This document shows, one piece after another, positions 21,018-34,100 of a stretch of DNA of 64,000 nucleotides (positions are counted from its first letter, which is position 1; every line of letters begins with the position of its first letter). Location of the stretch: NCBI GenBank assembly GCA_013368325.1, contig JAACJK010000058.1, positions 744,001-808,000 on the forward strand, read 5' to 3'. The DNA is from Ephemerocybe angulata (Eukaryota > Basidiomycota > Agaricomycetes > Agaricales > Psathyrellaceae). Below the pieces are notes generated by a model, which searched no databases, was not told the origin of the DNA, and saw only the letters and a program-made list of their open reading frames with translations. The position numbers and the translations under genes are program-made.

Positions 21018-23008
21018 TTCAATTCAGCTTAACACATAATTAACGGACATAGAGAAAGACGTTGCGCACCATACATTCCCATCGGAGAAAGCGGGCTGTC
21101 ATTCACTTGTCCGTCATCACCGTTACTTGAAGCTGTCGGACAGGGCGAAAGCTCGTGTAAGCACCTAGGCCTGGGCTATCACATAAGGTGGTCACTCCAA
21201 AAGGCAGTCCGTTGAACAGTCGGAGGCTTCACATGAGGGTGGATTATAATCTCCGGATATGACATGAAAACTATCAGAAGGGGTCAGGACGGAGCCGTTG
21301 AGTGCGCCATTCGGCGACAAGGATACTGAGGATTGTGACGGCTGAATAGAAACCTTGAGCCCGACGGAGCCCGACTCTTCTCCTGCTCCCAGCTTGCACC
21401 TGGCAGGAGTCAGGCCGGTATTTTCGTACGACAAAGGTCCAGACGGATGGGTGTAGTTATTTCCAGACACCAAGAGCGGCGATTGCGAACAAGCAAGCTG
21501 AGAGTGATAACTGGGGCACAAGGAAGGTGCCGGTAAGCCTCCAGCTGCTTTTAGATGATGTCGTACCCTGCACTTTTCAGCAAAGCGTCGTCGGGCGGAC
21601 GGTTCTCTTCCAAGGTCGCCACCAGCCGCCAGATCGATGTTATGTTCGTTCTCGGAGAGGGACCCAGCACTCCTATGGAAGAAGACCATCGCAGGGGAGG
21701 CGAGTACCGGCGTCAAGAGGGATTGCCGGTGAGTAGGTAAACCGCGACTCTAGATCAACTATTGGCTGGGATCGACCAGTCTTTCAGATTCGAAGACAGT
21801 CTCGACAGCTCGAACAGCACAACGTCCAGGGAGAGATGAGCGTACGGAATGTATCCAGGTGGACTGGAACGCAATTTCGGCAAGAAACTTGGTCGTTGCT
21901 CGTCAGTCGAAGTTCAGAGTTGTCGGCGTGTTGCAAATTCCCTTGGGTTCTTTGGGCGCTGTTTCTTTGGGAGAGGATCCGGAATGCCACTGAGTGTACA
22001 CGCACGAGACTTGGAACCTGCGTCTTCATGATCAGCCAGCGATATTATCGTTCGTGCCTTGCTGCTCGAGTCAAAGCCCTTGGATGACCCTTCCTCCGTC
22101 TATCATGGGTCGGATGAAGTGCCACCCGGTGGATATCATAACGGCGGGGCTCACGAAGATTTTCAGTCACCGAGATACACTTATTGCCAAGGTTGACAGT
22201 GACATTCATCCGAAGAGTTAGAGATAGGTCGCCAGCTTGGAGTTAAAGGCAGCGTTTCATCGGGTCAAGACCCTTAGATGCCAGAGTTGCTGAAGAGGAT
22301 TGGCGTAGGGCAGAAAGGGTCTTCCAGAGCCACTGAGGATTCCAATCACTAGATCTCGGCGTTCTTTCGTCCTCAGCATTGTCGCTCGTTGGTCGCTCGA
22401 GGTCGATGAGCCCACGACTTCATCGGACTGGTGCAAGGACTCGCCATCGAGGGGAAACGATTCACTTCTTCAGAAATCTTGCTCCATAGAGGTAAGAATG
22501 AGTTTCCAGGAAGCTGAACTTTCAAGAGCTAAAGAACTAGTGTCCGAGTCCGAAGGTGATGAGAGTCCAGGAAGAGCGTGGAAGTTTGGCAGGTGCTTGC
22601 TGGTGCTTGTTACAGCAGCTGCTTACTAAGCCACCTGCTCATTGTGCTCAACGGCGACGACGGCGACGACGATCTCCTCAACCGACAGGCCTGACGACGG
22701 AGACGACGACCGAAAAGGCTCAAAAGCGACCCTCACCCCTTGCTCTACCCTACGCCGTCGAGGCCAGACATATTCTTATCATCAAAACCAGCGTTTTCGG
22801 AGTGGACCATCCACACGACCTCGAATCCAGCCTCCAACCCTCCTAGTCTGAGCAGGGATATCTAATCTTCGGACGCAGGTGCGTCTCTGTATTCAATCTA
22901 ACAAGCTCATGAGCCTGAATACTGCGAATTCAAGCCCCGGAGCACCGTCGGCACTCTCCAACCGCTTGGCTTATATCCCGCACGGATAGGTGTATAAGTC
23001 TCAGACCC
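21018..23008. other. Intergenic, no gene confidently called
   Basis: A minus-strand open frame at 21192-21716 (174 codons, Ser/Gly/Pro-rich) could be a 3' exon, but I found no upstream exons or domain to support it. 22560-22880 is a plus-strand Arg/Thr-rich frame without support. The last part holds the promoter of the UBL gene. Confidence 0.4.
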
Positions 23009-23838
23009 ATGGCGACCGAAGGAACGACACCCCAGATCCCACCGCCGGACGACATGGAAGCCAACACAGTAACTTCAAAGCCAGAGCTGCTCGAGCCAGC
23101 TCCGAAACTAGACGAAGGTACCGCGACCACCAAACCGGGGGAGGCGAAGGAGGATGGCACTGCAACAGCACCGACATTGCCCTCTAACGAGAAGTCAGCC
23201 CCCGAATCGACTTCCACACCGCAGCCCCAGCTTCATCTCGAAGTACCAGTCCCACAGACGCACCAGACGTACATCACCTTCCTCTTTCTCAGTGGTCGGA
23301 GGCGGGTGATGAACTTTGACCCCGATACGACGATTGGGCGTGTAAAGGAGCTCGTCTGGACGGCGTGGTCCACCCCTGCCGCGACCTCTCCTACGGACGG
23401 AACACCCTCAGCGGCTCAGGAGGTGGAGGAGAAACCCCCGGCTCCGTCGTATCTCCGTGTTCTGTATCTCGGACGGATGCTGCAGGACGATGATACACTC
23501 CGAGGTGAGACTTCCTGTTCAGCTGTCTGAGGTTGTGTTCGCTGACGTTTTTTCAAGGCCTCAAGCTCCCTACACATTTACCGACGTCTCCTGCGTCGCC
23601 AACATCTCCGGGAGGATCAGCTCAGCCTGTCTCAACGATCATGCACCTCTCGATCCGCCCTTTCCCGCCTCCAGGAGATGTCGATTCAGGGAAGAAGGGG
23701 CGAGGATTCGGACGAGGTGCGTACTTCTTACATTCTGTGTAACGCAACGCTGAACACCCAATAGTTGGGACTGCTACAGGCACGGCTGACGCTGGCGACA
23801 ACGCCAATACGGGCTGTTGTGGATGCGTCATATGCTAG
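23009..23838 (+). CDS. Prenylated membrane-anchored ubiquitin-like (MUB/UBL3-type) protein
   Basis: Three exons: 23009-23504, 23558-23716, 23765-23838; 242 aa. Residues 1-85 are a Pro/Thr/Glu-rich tail. From ~87 a beta-grasp ubiquitin fold begins: TYITFLFLSGRRRVMNFDPD, then TTIGRVKELVWTAW, LRVLYLGRMLQDDDTLRG, and a final strand STIMHLSIRPF. A Gly-rich linker leads to the C-terminus GCCGCVIC. CVIC is a CAAX box predicted to be farnesylated, and the extra cysteines could be palmitoylated. There is no C-terminal di-glycine, so it is an anchor-type UBL and not a conjugated modifier. Plant MUBs and animal UBL3 share this design; UBL3-type proteins recruit E2 enzymes or sort cargo at membranes. It lies 1.2 kb upstream of NLR-2 in the same orientation and was duplicated with it; the other copy (4450-5000) is broken. 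Confidence 0.85.
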
Positions 23839-26800
23839 ACGAGGCCACGAGCTCAGTCCGTAGCCGCTCCCAGCGATTCGAAACATGTGCTATATTTGAC
23901 AACCGCAAATTGGGTCCGGGTCTTCTCTGCTCTCTGGCCCTCCTCTTGGAATTCTTCGTCGAAAGTGAACGAGAGTTCCACTTTGACAGGCCGCAGTTTT
24001 AACATGGTCTGGTCTTTTGCTTGCGCCCCTACACCTTCCGCATTCTTCGAGACATCTTCGGGCTTCGCCTATCACGAGGAGTCTCCTCACCGTTCGTCTT
24101 CGCTGAAAGCCCTGACTTCTTGGAAGATACGATACCATACTCCCCCCTTTCTTCCACTCCGCTCACCATCTCTTTATGGCTCCATATTTCATTTAACAGC
24201 CTTTGCTTGCTCGCCTATTCACTCTTCCGTCATCCTCCACACCTCCCCTATCTAGGACAATCTGTCACATCCTCCATTGGAACATTCACCCATTCATACA
24301 TTCATTCATCTTCATCCCACTACCAGACCTTCTAACGATATGTCACGAACGGTTTCATCTATCTCAATACTCGTATCTTATTGCTATGTCTCGTTAATTT
24401 TATCATTGCTTGTATGTATGGATACCCTTTCCCACTATCCCGACCTTCTAGATCAATCGCTTGGACATCCAGAACTTGCCTGTGGATAAGGTCCAGTCCG
24501 TCTCCGCTCCCTCCACATCCTCCTTTTATTACTCCTGCTCCGAGACAACTTGTCTCAGCACCTTCCTCCAGCTGCTGGTGCGAGTTTCTTCGGCCTTCGC
24601 GTCTCGGACAACCCCTTTGATGCCCACTATCCTTTTGGGTCTCGCGACACCATCGCTCTTTGATACAAAGCTCAGCCGAGCATGCTCTGGAAGAGCGCCT
24701 TGTCTGCATCGACAACAGCTCACGGCGAGGGATTGTCTGGTGCGTATGCCGTCTCGCTCAGCCATGACGCCATGTGGGCGCCTAATTGTGGAGGGGGGGG
24801 AATTCTGAGTTCGCTTACTATTTAACTACAGTTCGCGATGGTAACGGGACTAGTAAGCGCAATCGCGCGTACTCCTTAGGAGGGTATAGACATGGACTCC
24901 AGGAACCTTCGGTGTTTATCGAGCTCGACCGGCTTCCTGGACACAGTGTGGCGAAACAGCGGAGTCGGAAGTCCGAATCCGGGATTTCCCTCCATCGTGT
25001 GTGTGTGTGTGCAATCTTCCAAGTTCAGTCCGTAACCACCACACCCTCAACCACGCCTCTCGATCCACTCAGATGACGGAAATACCAGGAAAGAAGAAAT
25101 CCAAAGTTAAAGGGGGTTTGATGAAGCGTATCAAGGATACCTTCCGGAAGGGCAGTGGGTCTAAGACGCCGAGGTCGGAGAGCCCCAGCCTTGCGACGAA
25201 TGCTGAAGGATTCAAGCTGGGGGGTCCAAGTATCCAGAGTCACCATGAACCTGGCGCAGGACCGGCTTTTCTCGATGGGCGCTCGAATCAGGAGTCTCTA
25301 GAAGTGCCTCTCAACCCCCAATTGGCCTGCGATGAACCTAGAGGAGAGGCCAAGCGACCTCTGATCAAGGATTCCCGCGACGACACCGAGCCCGAAGGTG
25401 TTTCTTCGGCTCTCAGTCCCGAGGCCGACATTTCTGTTCCATCAGAGGGCATTGGGAGCAAGATCTATGGGTCGGTGAAGACTACGTTGCGATTGGTGGT
25501 CGAAATGGGCGACGTCTTTCCGCCGGTGAAGAGTACTGCTGCAGGGCTGCTCTTTATCTTTGATCTTATCGATGTGAGTCCTCCGACCAATTAACCTCGA
25601 AAGACTTTCCCTAACATGAACGCCAGGCATATGGAGAGAACCACGAAGAGTTCAACAAGCTTCTTGAGAGGGTCAAGGTCCTATCAGCGATCCTTACATC
25701 ATGTCCGAAGAATGTCCCGGAGGAGGTGCTCGATCGATTTCGTGGTCTCTCACTGTAAGAGCATAATCTAAAAGCGTTCGACTCGTTTTTCTAATTAACT
25801 TCCGGCTTTAGCACGCTGCACGAGAAGGAATTGTTGTTGAAACAGAAGCTCGAGAATAGGTCGAAGGTTGAAAGAGTGATCCTGTCTACTCAGGACAAGG
25901 AAGAGGTTATCAAGCTCACCCAGGAGATCAAGATGATCATTGAGATCGCGGTGGTAGGATCCTCAACACTGTGGTCATCTCCGATACTGATATTTCTCTA
26001 GTTCACGTCGGTTACCCAAAACGAAGTTCGGACGATCCAAGCCGTCAGTGACATTAAATGGTTGAAACATCACGTCACGAGTACGTTGTTTATCCTGCTG
26101 TCGTGCTCCTCATGCGCTAACTCTAAGCTCCTAAAGTCATCGAGCAAGCATCCGGCGGGCTGCGCAATATGGAGAAAGACATTGAGTTCTTACGGAAATC
26201 GGGTGAGTGCTGATTTTGAGTTTACTTGTGTCTTGCTGATGGAATGTAAACAGAGCTTCTGAGGAAACTTGGCGAAGTGGAAGGGGCCGAATACGATAAC
26301 CAGAAACGCGGTGGCGGTTGCACCCCTGGCACCAGGATCTCCCTCCTGGCTACCCTTCTCATCTGGGCTATGGACCGAGACTCTGCCCATCTCTTTTGGC
26401 TTAGCGGACCGGCCGGGACTGGAAAAACGGCGGTCTCCAAGACCTTCTGCGCTCAGCTTGCGCAGCGAGGTACATATGGGGCCAGTTTCCTATGCTCAGT
26501 CCAAGAAAAAGACCTGCATGACGTATATCTTATCATCCCAACTGTGGCGAAGATTCTGGCCGAGGAGCGACCCGACTTCGGCAGAGCGCTGGAGCAGGTT
26601 CTCCTGAACGACCGAAGCTGCAGGAGTCCGAAGACGATGTCGTTGGACGACCAGTACTCGAAGCTTATCCTTGAGCCCGCATCAAAGGTGTTCACTCCCG
26701 ATGATCTTCTCGTGGTCTGCATAGACGCTCTCGATGAATGCAAGGACAAGGGTGCCATTGGGAAGCTTCTCCATGCGTTGTCGCGTAAGCCGAACGTTCC

Positions 26801-28450
26801 CCTCAAGTTTTTCCTCACCAGCAGGCCAGAAATTGCGCTGAGAACGTCACTCCAGTCGTCTGGCAGGCAACTGCGCCTCTACGATATTGAGGAGCACGTT
26901 GTCAAGGCCGACGTTATGCTCTTTCTCACTGAGCAGTTCCGAGCCGTGCCTGCGATATACGAAGCTCACAAAGATACCTGGCCCCCTCCTGAGATCGAAG
27001 CAATTGCAGACTTCTCGGGGAAGCTCTTCATCGTCGCCTTCACCGCTTTCAAGTACATCACCGCTCCAAACGGTGTCTGCCTCGAGAGGTTCAAACACTT
27101 CGTTCAGCGCTCGCCCGATCTTGGGTCGAGTCCTGTCAACACCCTCTATGACGGAATCATGACAGAGGCATTTCAGGATCTCCACAGGGACGAGCAGGGC
27201 TTGCTGCGCTCGTGCCTATCACTCCTTGTCTCAGCGCAGAAGCCGCTTTCACCATACGACTACGGCAAATTGCTCAATACAGACACCTGTCTTGTTCGGG
27301 AGGCGTTCAAGGCACTCCACTCCGTCGTCCAGGTCCCGGATGAAGGCGTCGACGGTGGCAGCATCTCGATCTACCACGCTTCCTTCGTTGACTATGTCAC
27401 ATCGCCTACACAACGCAAACAAAAGTGGACCATGGAGAAGGCTGTGGCTCACGCGGCGACAGGCGATGCCTGCTTCCGCATCATGAACTCAATGCTCTGC
27501 TTTGGTATTTCGGGCGCCCAGACATCGTACCTGAGCAACGACGAGCAGCCTACTCCTCTAAAACTTGAGTCTGAGTTGACGTACGCCTGCACCACCTGGG
27601 GCGACCACGCCATATATGCTGGGCTCGAGTCCGAGACGTGGAAGCAGAAGGTCGTGGCTTTTCTGAGAGGGGAGAAGGTTTGGTACTGGCTGGAGGCCTT
27701 GAGCGCGGTGAAGGCTGTGAATTATGGATATACCGTACTCTGGAAGATATCCAAGGCAGGTCTTCATATCTACGTATGACGACAGTTAGTAGATTGACAT
27801 TCAATATAGGAAGCGACCTCAACCGAACTCCAAACCCTGTCAAACGACCTCGGAGACCTTGTACACGCCTATGAGACACCTATCGCTCACAGCGCTCCGC
27901 ATCTGTACCTCTCTGCGATTCCATTCTTCCATGCGCTTGGTGCGGCTCCCCATATATCAATTCTCAGCTTGGAATCTGTTCCTATTGTGCACCATCTTCC
28001 TGGTACGGGGCGCGAGATGGTCAGCATCAACCTTGAGACTTACACAGGGTGCGACTGTCTGGTGTTTTCTCCTGATGGCAAGTATATTGCAGCTGCTATC
28101 AATGGCAATGGTCCAGGGACCTACAGTGTCATAGTCTACACACGAGGAGGACACCGTGCCCCAGAAATCCCCGCTATGATGCATCCTGACCATGTTCGGT
28201 CCATCGCATACTCCCCCAACGGGCGCTGCATTGCCTCTGCTTCAGAGGACGGGGCCGTCAGAATCTGGGATGCCCAGACAGGGACGCCTGCCTGCGAGCC
28301 CTTACGGGACCATACCGGTACAGTCTATGTGGTGGCCTACTCGCCCGACGGCAGGTATATTGCCTCAGGTTCCGCCGACAATACCGTACGGCTCTGGGAT
28401 GCCCAAACAGGGATGCCTGTGCTTCAACCTTTCATGAGTTCAAATACCAT
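23120..28450 (+). repeat. Right arm of inverted segmental duplication
   Basis: Parallels 1-5000 in reverse: UBL exons, intergenic region (23840-25072) and NLR exons 1-7. The match continues up to where the left copy meets the window edge, so the true arm may be longer. This arm keeps the intact UBL gene. Confidence 0.85.
24776..24787 (+). promoter_or_regulatory. Conserved element 297 bp upstream of NLR-2
   Basis: GGGCGCCTAATT, the same variant as before NLR-1. A GT-repeat run follows at 24999-25011 in the leader, about 65 bp before the ATG. Confidence 0.5.
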
Positions 28451-30249
28451 TGGCTCAGTTGCTTACTCTCCTGATGGGCAAGATGTAGTTTCAGGGTCAG
28501 CAGACAACACCCTTCGAATATGGGATCTTCAGACAGGGCGGGCTGCATTTGGGCCAATTACGGGACATACTGGCATAGTCAGTTCAGTGGCATACTCTCC
28601 CGACGGAAAGCACATCGTATCTGGCTCATACGACTCGACCGTTCGAATTTGGGATGCATGTACTGGGCAGGCGACTGTAGGGCCTATGACGGGCCACACG
28701 GACAACGTCCGCTCAGTGGCATTCTCCCCTGATGGAAGGTTTGTGGTGTCATGCTCGAACGACAAGACGGTCCAGATTTGGGATGCGCGAACGGGGAAAG
28801 CTGCGTCGGAGCGCCTTAAAGGCCACGTTGCTGCAGTCATATCTGTCGCCTACTCTCCCGACGGAAAGTGCATTGCGACAGGTGCTCTCGACAATACCAT
28901 TCGATTTTGGGACGCTCAGATGCACCGACCTGCCTCTAATTCCGCAGCAGGTCACAGTGCCACAATTTGGGGTATTGCCTACTCTCCCAATGGAAAGTTT
29001 CTCGCATCCGGCTCACACGATGGCACTGTTCAAGTCTGGGATGCCCAAACCGGGGACCTCTCTTTCCCGCCAATCCGGATGGACAACAACATGCCTGTCA
29101 ACTCGATAGCCTACTCCCCTGACGGGGAATACCTTGCCTGTAGTTTGGATGACGGGGACGTTTGCCTTTGGCACACTCAAACGGGCAAACCTGCATCCGA
29201 TGCCATGTCAGGACATACAAAGGTTGTCTGGTCCGTGGCATTCTCCCCCGATGGAAGCACCATAGTGTCAGGCTCGGGGGACAAGACCGCTCGGCTTTGG
29301 GATGCCCGAACAGGAGAACCCCGAGGCGAGCCACTGAGTGGGCATACAGACGAGGTCAACGCAGTCGCATGGTCTCCCGATGGGAAATCCCTGGTGTCAG
29401 GTGCAGACGACAAGACCGTGCGAGTTTGGGACCTCACTGGCGCTCAGCGTGTCTTTGACCCCATGGCGGGGCACACTGCCATCGTTTGGTCGGTGGCCTA
29501 CTCTCCAGATGGCCGGCATATAGTCTCGGGCTCCGATGACAAGACTATTCGCTTGTGGGACGCCAAGACGAGGCAGCCCATTGGCAAGCCGATTACTGGC
29601 CACACAGAGGGGGTTAATACCGTAGTCTACTCACACGACGGAAACTGCATTGCTTCGGGGTCAGACGACTGTACCATTCGGCTTTGGGACGCCCAAACAG
29701 GGGAGCCGCTCTCTTCTCCAATCATCGGCCATGGTTCATCGGTGACGTCAGTGGCATTCTCTCCGACCGATGGTCGAATTGCCTCGGGGTCCGTGGACAG
29801 CACTCTACGGATCTGGAAGCTGCCCCAGGAGAACCCGACGCAGATGCCGCGCATACCCCCGACCCTGCATGGTATGTACAACATTTTTTCAAGCCCTGCA
29901 TTTCGCTGAACTATTCGACAGTGCCGGTCTATCTGCACGACTATCCTCACGGTGTTTATACCATTGGAAGCGACGGATGGATTCGAAATTCAGCAGGCCA
30001 TCTCCTGCTTTGGGTCCCATATACTCATCGCACCGGCCTTTATTCGAGTGCCAGCCTTGAGCGCATCATCGGAAATATTGCCACCACGAAAGTGGAACTC
30101 ACCAAGGCTGTCGCACATGGGGAGAATTGGCTCAAGTAAGTCCCTCACCCACATATCCCGCTCGCAACTCTGACAGCTTTTTTTATCATCACAGGTGCAG
30201 AGATACTCCGTCACGCGGGGAAGCCCACTACGGGCCGTGGCCCGTCTGA
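25073..30249 (+). CDS. NLR-2: complete NACHT-WD40 STAND receptor, 1582 aa
   Basis: Nine exons: 25073-25573, 25627-25754, 25812-25953, 26002-26080, 26137-26202, 26254-27759, 27814-29871, 29922-30135, 30195-30249; phases all match. Residues 1-~140: basic, Ser-rich. ~140-305: helical domain (VFPPVKSTAAGLLFIFDLID, then AYGENHEEF), possibly a HeLo/MLKL-like four-helix bundle. ~306-807: NACHT with Walker A at ~357 (GPAGTGKT), Walker B at ~463 (VVCIDALDEC), FFLTSRPE. ~870-1490: one divergent plus 13 regular WD40 blades, i.e. two seven-bladed propellers. The C-terminal tail has DGWIRNSAGHLLLWVPYTHR and ends CRDTPSRGEAHYGPWPV, the tail seen in many Agaricomycete NACHT-WD proteins. Intron 6 is modelled GTCTTC...GGAAG; a shorter in-frame GTATGA...ATAG alternative exists. 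Ligand and output are unknown. Confidence 0.92.
28192..29830 (+). repeat. WD40 array of NLR-2 (13 regular blades)
   Basis: Tandem ~129-bp units encode GH..V.SVAYSPDG..I.SGS.D.T.R.WDAQTG. Blade cores are very similar to one another while a few positions per blade vary. Blades 3 and 8 replace the GH start with SSN and DNN. Confidence 0.85.
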
Positions 30250-30819
30250 TATCCAAACACCTCGATTTGCTATACCTTTCCCTTGAACCAGCCTTATATT
30301 CCTCATCTTACAGCCGCACCCAAGCCGCACCACATGTTGTATCCCTACAGCCCTTTTGTGTCCCTTCTCCATTCCACATTTTTGACCCACCATGTATCCC
30401 CCAAGTATCTGTGCCACCTTACCTCGTCTCCTACGTTATTACCTTTCTCCGTTCGTTCTCAAGCAACCTTATTTTACTTCCATTTTCAGTGTTCACGAGC
30501 CCAACATTCTTCATTCGCAGTCGTAGTTATGTGCCATCCCCACCGAAATCTACTCGTTTCTTAAGCGTTGCTTTAGCCTCGTACCCGCCCTCTCCCTTCT
30601 ACCTAGTCCCTTACACGTACCGTGCTCCTTCACTTCAAATATTTCACATACCCATTGACACTAACACTCGCTCATCCTATCCTTCCTCATACCCAGGGCC
30701 CTCTGTTTCCACTCCACCCTTCTCCACATAGTCCATTATTTCTAATATTCCTCCGGCTTATCCGACTCAAAGTCTCTACTAGATGCGATGCGTTCTGCGT
30801 GACAAGGTGAGCCCGCGCA

Positions 30820-31185
30820 AAACAAGCGCCCGCGCTTGATTAGGCGTTCGGAGCGAGGTTGAAATATAATAATTCCGATGCGGCTTGGTCTCGACTTTAT
30901 CCATCGCCGTCTCTCAGCTCTCGGTATGACTGGTGTGTGCAACTGAGGATAGGATGGGCGGCGGACACCCCACGCGGACCAATGCACTAATTGTGCGGGC
31001 AATAATTTGCAGCTTCTTCTGTCTAACGACGGATCGACGGTCTCTCCTACCGCAGTGAGGTGTATCACCGTGTGTGAGCTCGATAAAAAAATGCTATCTG
31101 CATGTCTAGAAGTGCCCCCTATGACCCGCCGAACGAACTGAGACAACTCGCAGGAGACAAGTACTGAGCGCTTGAATAAGCGCCC
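30820..31185 (-). repeat. Two downstream reverse-complement motifs of NLR-2
   Basis: AAACAAGCGCCC at 30820-30831 and GAATAAGCGCCC at 31174-31185 lie 571 and 925 bp after the stop. They are inverted relative to the upstream element. The same pair follows NLR-3 and NLR-4 at similar distances. Confidence 0.55.
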
Positions 31186-34100
31186 GCCGGCGTGCTTCTG
31201 AAATTGGTCTATAAAGGGATTTATTTAGGCGACGAGATTCATACACAAATCTACGTTACACTAAATCGGATATTCCAAGCATGTATCCCGTTATAATTAT
31301 TTCTCGAAAGCGGTAGTATACCTGGTATGTGAAGTACCTAGGTGGCCAGGCCCGATACATACGTGAAACATGTATGCCATGGGGTGCTAACTTCGCGTCA
31401 ATCTGTCCACTAAACGCAGGCTCGGTATCCAATATCTCTCGGGCGATGGGAACCACACCTACGCCATACTCGGCGCTCTGCTTTCTCCCTTTTCACCTAA
31501 TCGAGACCCTCTGCTATTAGTCATCTCCGGGCCTGACCACGAAGCAGTCTATTGGTCAGAGGACGGCTGAGAATACGGAGCTTGCAAGAGGTTGCCACCG
31601 ACGTACCGGTGACTCATGCAAGTCGATCATCGGCTGTGGTCGTTTCGGCGTTCACCTCAGGCTCGCACTGTCCGCTCCAATTTTTTTCGCTGGCTCAACC
31701 TGTCGCTTCGGATATCGTTCTCCAATTAGTTTCGAGATGTTGCGCTTGTGTCGTCGCCGCAACTACCAACTGGACGAGAATGCGATATATCAGGCATGAT
31801 GCCGAAGAAATGTCGGCGAGGTACCTGTCCATTAAGCTGGCAACCCGAAGCCCCTCGGTCAAAGGTCAGTTCCAGTACGTCGAAATCAGACATCTCCGAC
31901 GATACACGCCTTGGTTAGAACCTTTGCCCCGATTCGTTCCTATGCATTTGGACTGTGTATGCGAGTGCAGGCCGCGGCGTAACTGAATGGATAGATGGCA
32001 CTCAAATGGCGGATACTCGCCGAATCGCGTGCTATGGGGTATCCCAGGCTGAAGGTCTTGAGTCTGGTGTGCTGGTATTGTCCATGATAGACTATGATAG
32101 AGGTTTTGATGTGTTATGGACTAGGAGGGTTGGTTTGGGACTCCGAGATTCGCGTGAGATTCAGTCGTGCATGGTCGGACAGGAAGGCAAGATACACTGA
32201 GACAAGTCGACGGGGAGCCGAAGGACACGCGGGAGTCTTGGTGGTAGTGGGCGAGGGGGAGTGAGAGGGAGACGAACGCACCGAGGGGCCTTCAAGCAGG
32301 CTCCGGTAAGTCCATAATGATATCCCACTTCAACACCAATACTCCAGCTACCCACAGTCTCCGAAACTGTGGAATTCAAGGCGTGGTGAGTGCCAAGCCT
32401 GGGTGCGCGACGTTTTCCCTCCATGCTCGAGATTGTGTTGCTTTGTCAGGTCGGTTGGAAGCTGGGCGGTGTCTTCTTCGCGGTATGCTATGCTTCTGAT
32501 GAGTACCATGACGGGAGATAATATACTAAGGTTTGAATCGACCACGTTGATAATTGAATGTCATGGGCGCTTATTTCAGGGCTTGACAGATCCCCAACGT
32601 TGTGGGCATGAACTCGGTCTACACACACATCGGAGGCTCAAAGTAGTTCGAGTGGCATTTAGATGAGGCGTACTTACTATGAAGGGCAGAGACTCAGATG
32701 CCGTGGTGGACACTATGTCAAGACAGGACGAGTCAAGACTTATCTAGTAGGAACTCGCACAACCACAGCATCTTCTACGCCCCACCTTCAATTGAGCTGT
32801 TGCATCGAAGAATGCTAGACGTCGCCGATACTTGTGCTGAGACGTGCCCGGGGTGTATGAGGATGCAGAGAGACGTTCGAGGTCATCGCTTGAGAAGCTG
32901 TACAGGGTCGTCGAGTTGCTCTGGGAATCGCTGTTCGTCCTATTGGCTGCCCGTTTCGACGCGAGTATCCCCAGCTCGTTCTTCCGCTCGTCTTGTCTAT
33001 TCTCGTTGTGACTCCGATTCTTGGCTCGGGTCTTATTCTTGAGATGGCGATGAAGGGCAGCGGTAAGTTGGAGCCGCCTACACGTGTCCTACTGGTGAAA
33101 CCGACTGTTCTTTCGGAGGACGATCGTCAATTCTCGAGAACGCGGTATGAGTAACGTTTCGAGGCTATGGATCGAGATGAAGGATGAGACCCTAGACTGA
33201 TCTGAAGACGCATAGTGGCATCGAGTTACTTGGCTGAGATGTCCAGGGAGTCGAGAGGTCTGAGTCAGGAAAGCTACCGAAACCCGATTCCTCGAAGGAT
33301 GCGTACGCGTTTCGATCCGCGTGGTGGTGTTGAGATTCTGGAACCGATGGCGCAGAACGAGGCAGAACGTCGCGCCGTGAGTCGACATCATAGCCAAGAT
33401 GGACCAAAGATAGACGACACCGAATGGAGTCACACTTTTAGAATACTTCAGATCAAGATTGAGGCTTGTAACGGCATCTGCAGTCCTGGAGAGCCCAAGG
33501 TAACCCCAGTATACCACCCCGAATGCAAGAAGATCAGTTCTGGGCAAAGGGAGGTGAACCGCGCCGCAACCAACGCGTGCACGGCGCGAGAGATGGCCCG
33601 GTCAGTGACGATAGCGGGCAACGGAGGCGAAGACTCGCAGAAATTATATCTGGGGGCAGGGAGGGTGCACACGAAGGAATGAGTACGAACGAGCCCGGTG
33701 AGGGATTTGAGACCGGCGCAGCACTCCCAGTGGACCCAGTTTTCCCATTCACAGAGCACCGAAACGCACCCGCGACCTCCCTGCACGAGATCGAGGTTCT
33801 TCTTCTACTGGCGTCGAAAGAAAGCGGGGGCCAGCAGCCAGAGGGAATCGTCCTTGCTGGTGTACATTCCCCCGCGTCGTCGAACTTGGCGCACACTGCG
33901 AGAAGCTTGTGTAGTCGTGGAGGGACGACAGATCTCGGCATGAGGCCCGATTACGCGTCGAAGGGATACCGATGCTTCTTGCGAGTGGGTTTTGCTGCTT
34001 TCAGGTGCATCGAGGATGCGACGGCAGCGACGTCGACTGCTCAGGGTGTTGGTCGAGAGGAAAGCCCGCGCCCCCGCCAGGCTCGAAAAAGGGCTTGGTT

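Noticed and set aside
21192..21716. Possible 174-codon 3' exon on the minus strand
   Set aside because: I could not find upstream exons with matching phase or any domain.
22556..22851. Arg/Thr-rich frames upstream of the UBL gene
   Set aside because: Low-complexity translation from CGACGG repeats in a probable promoter region.
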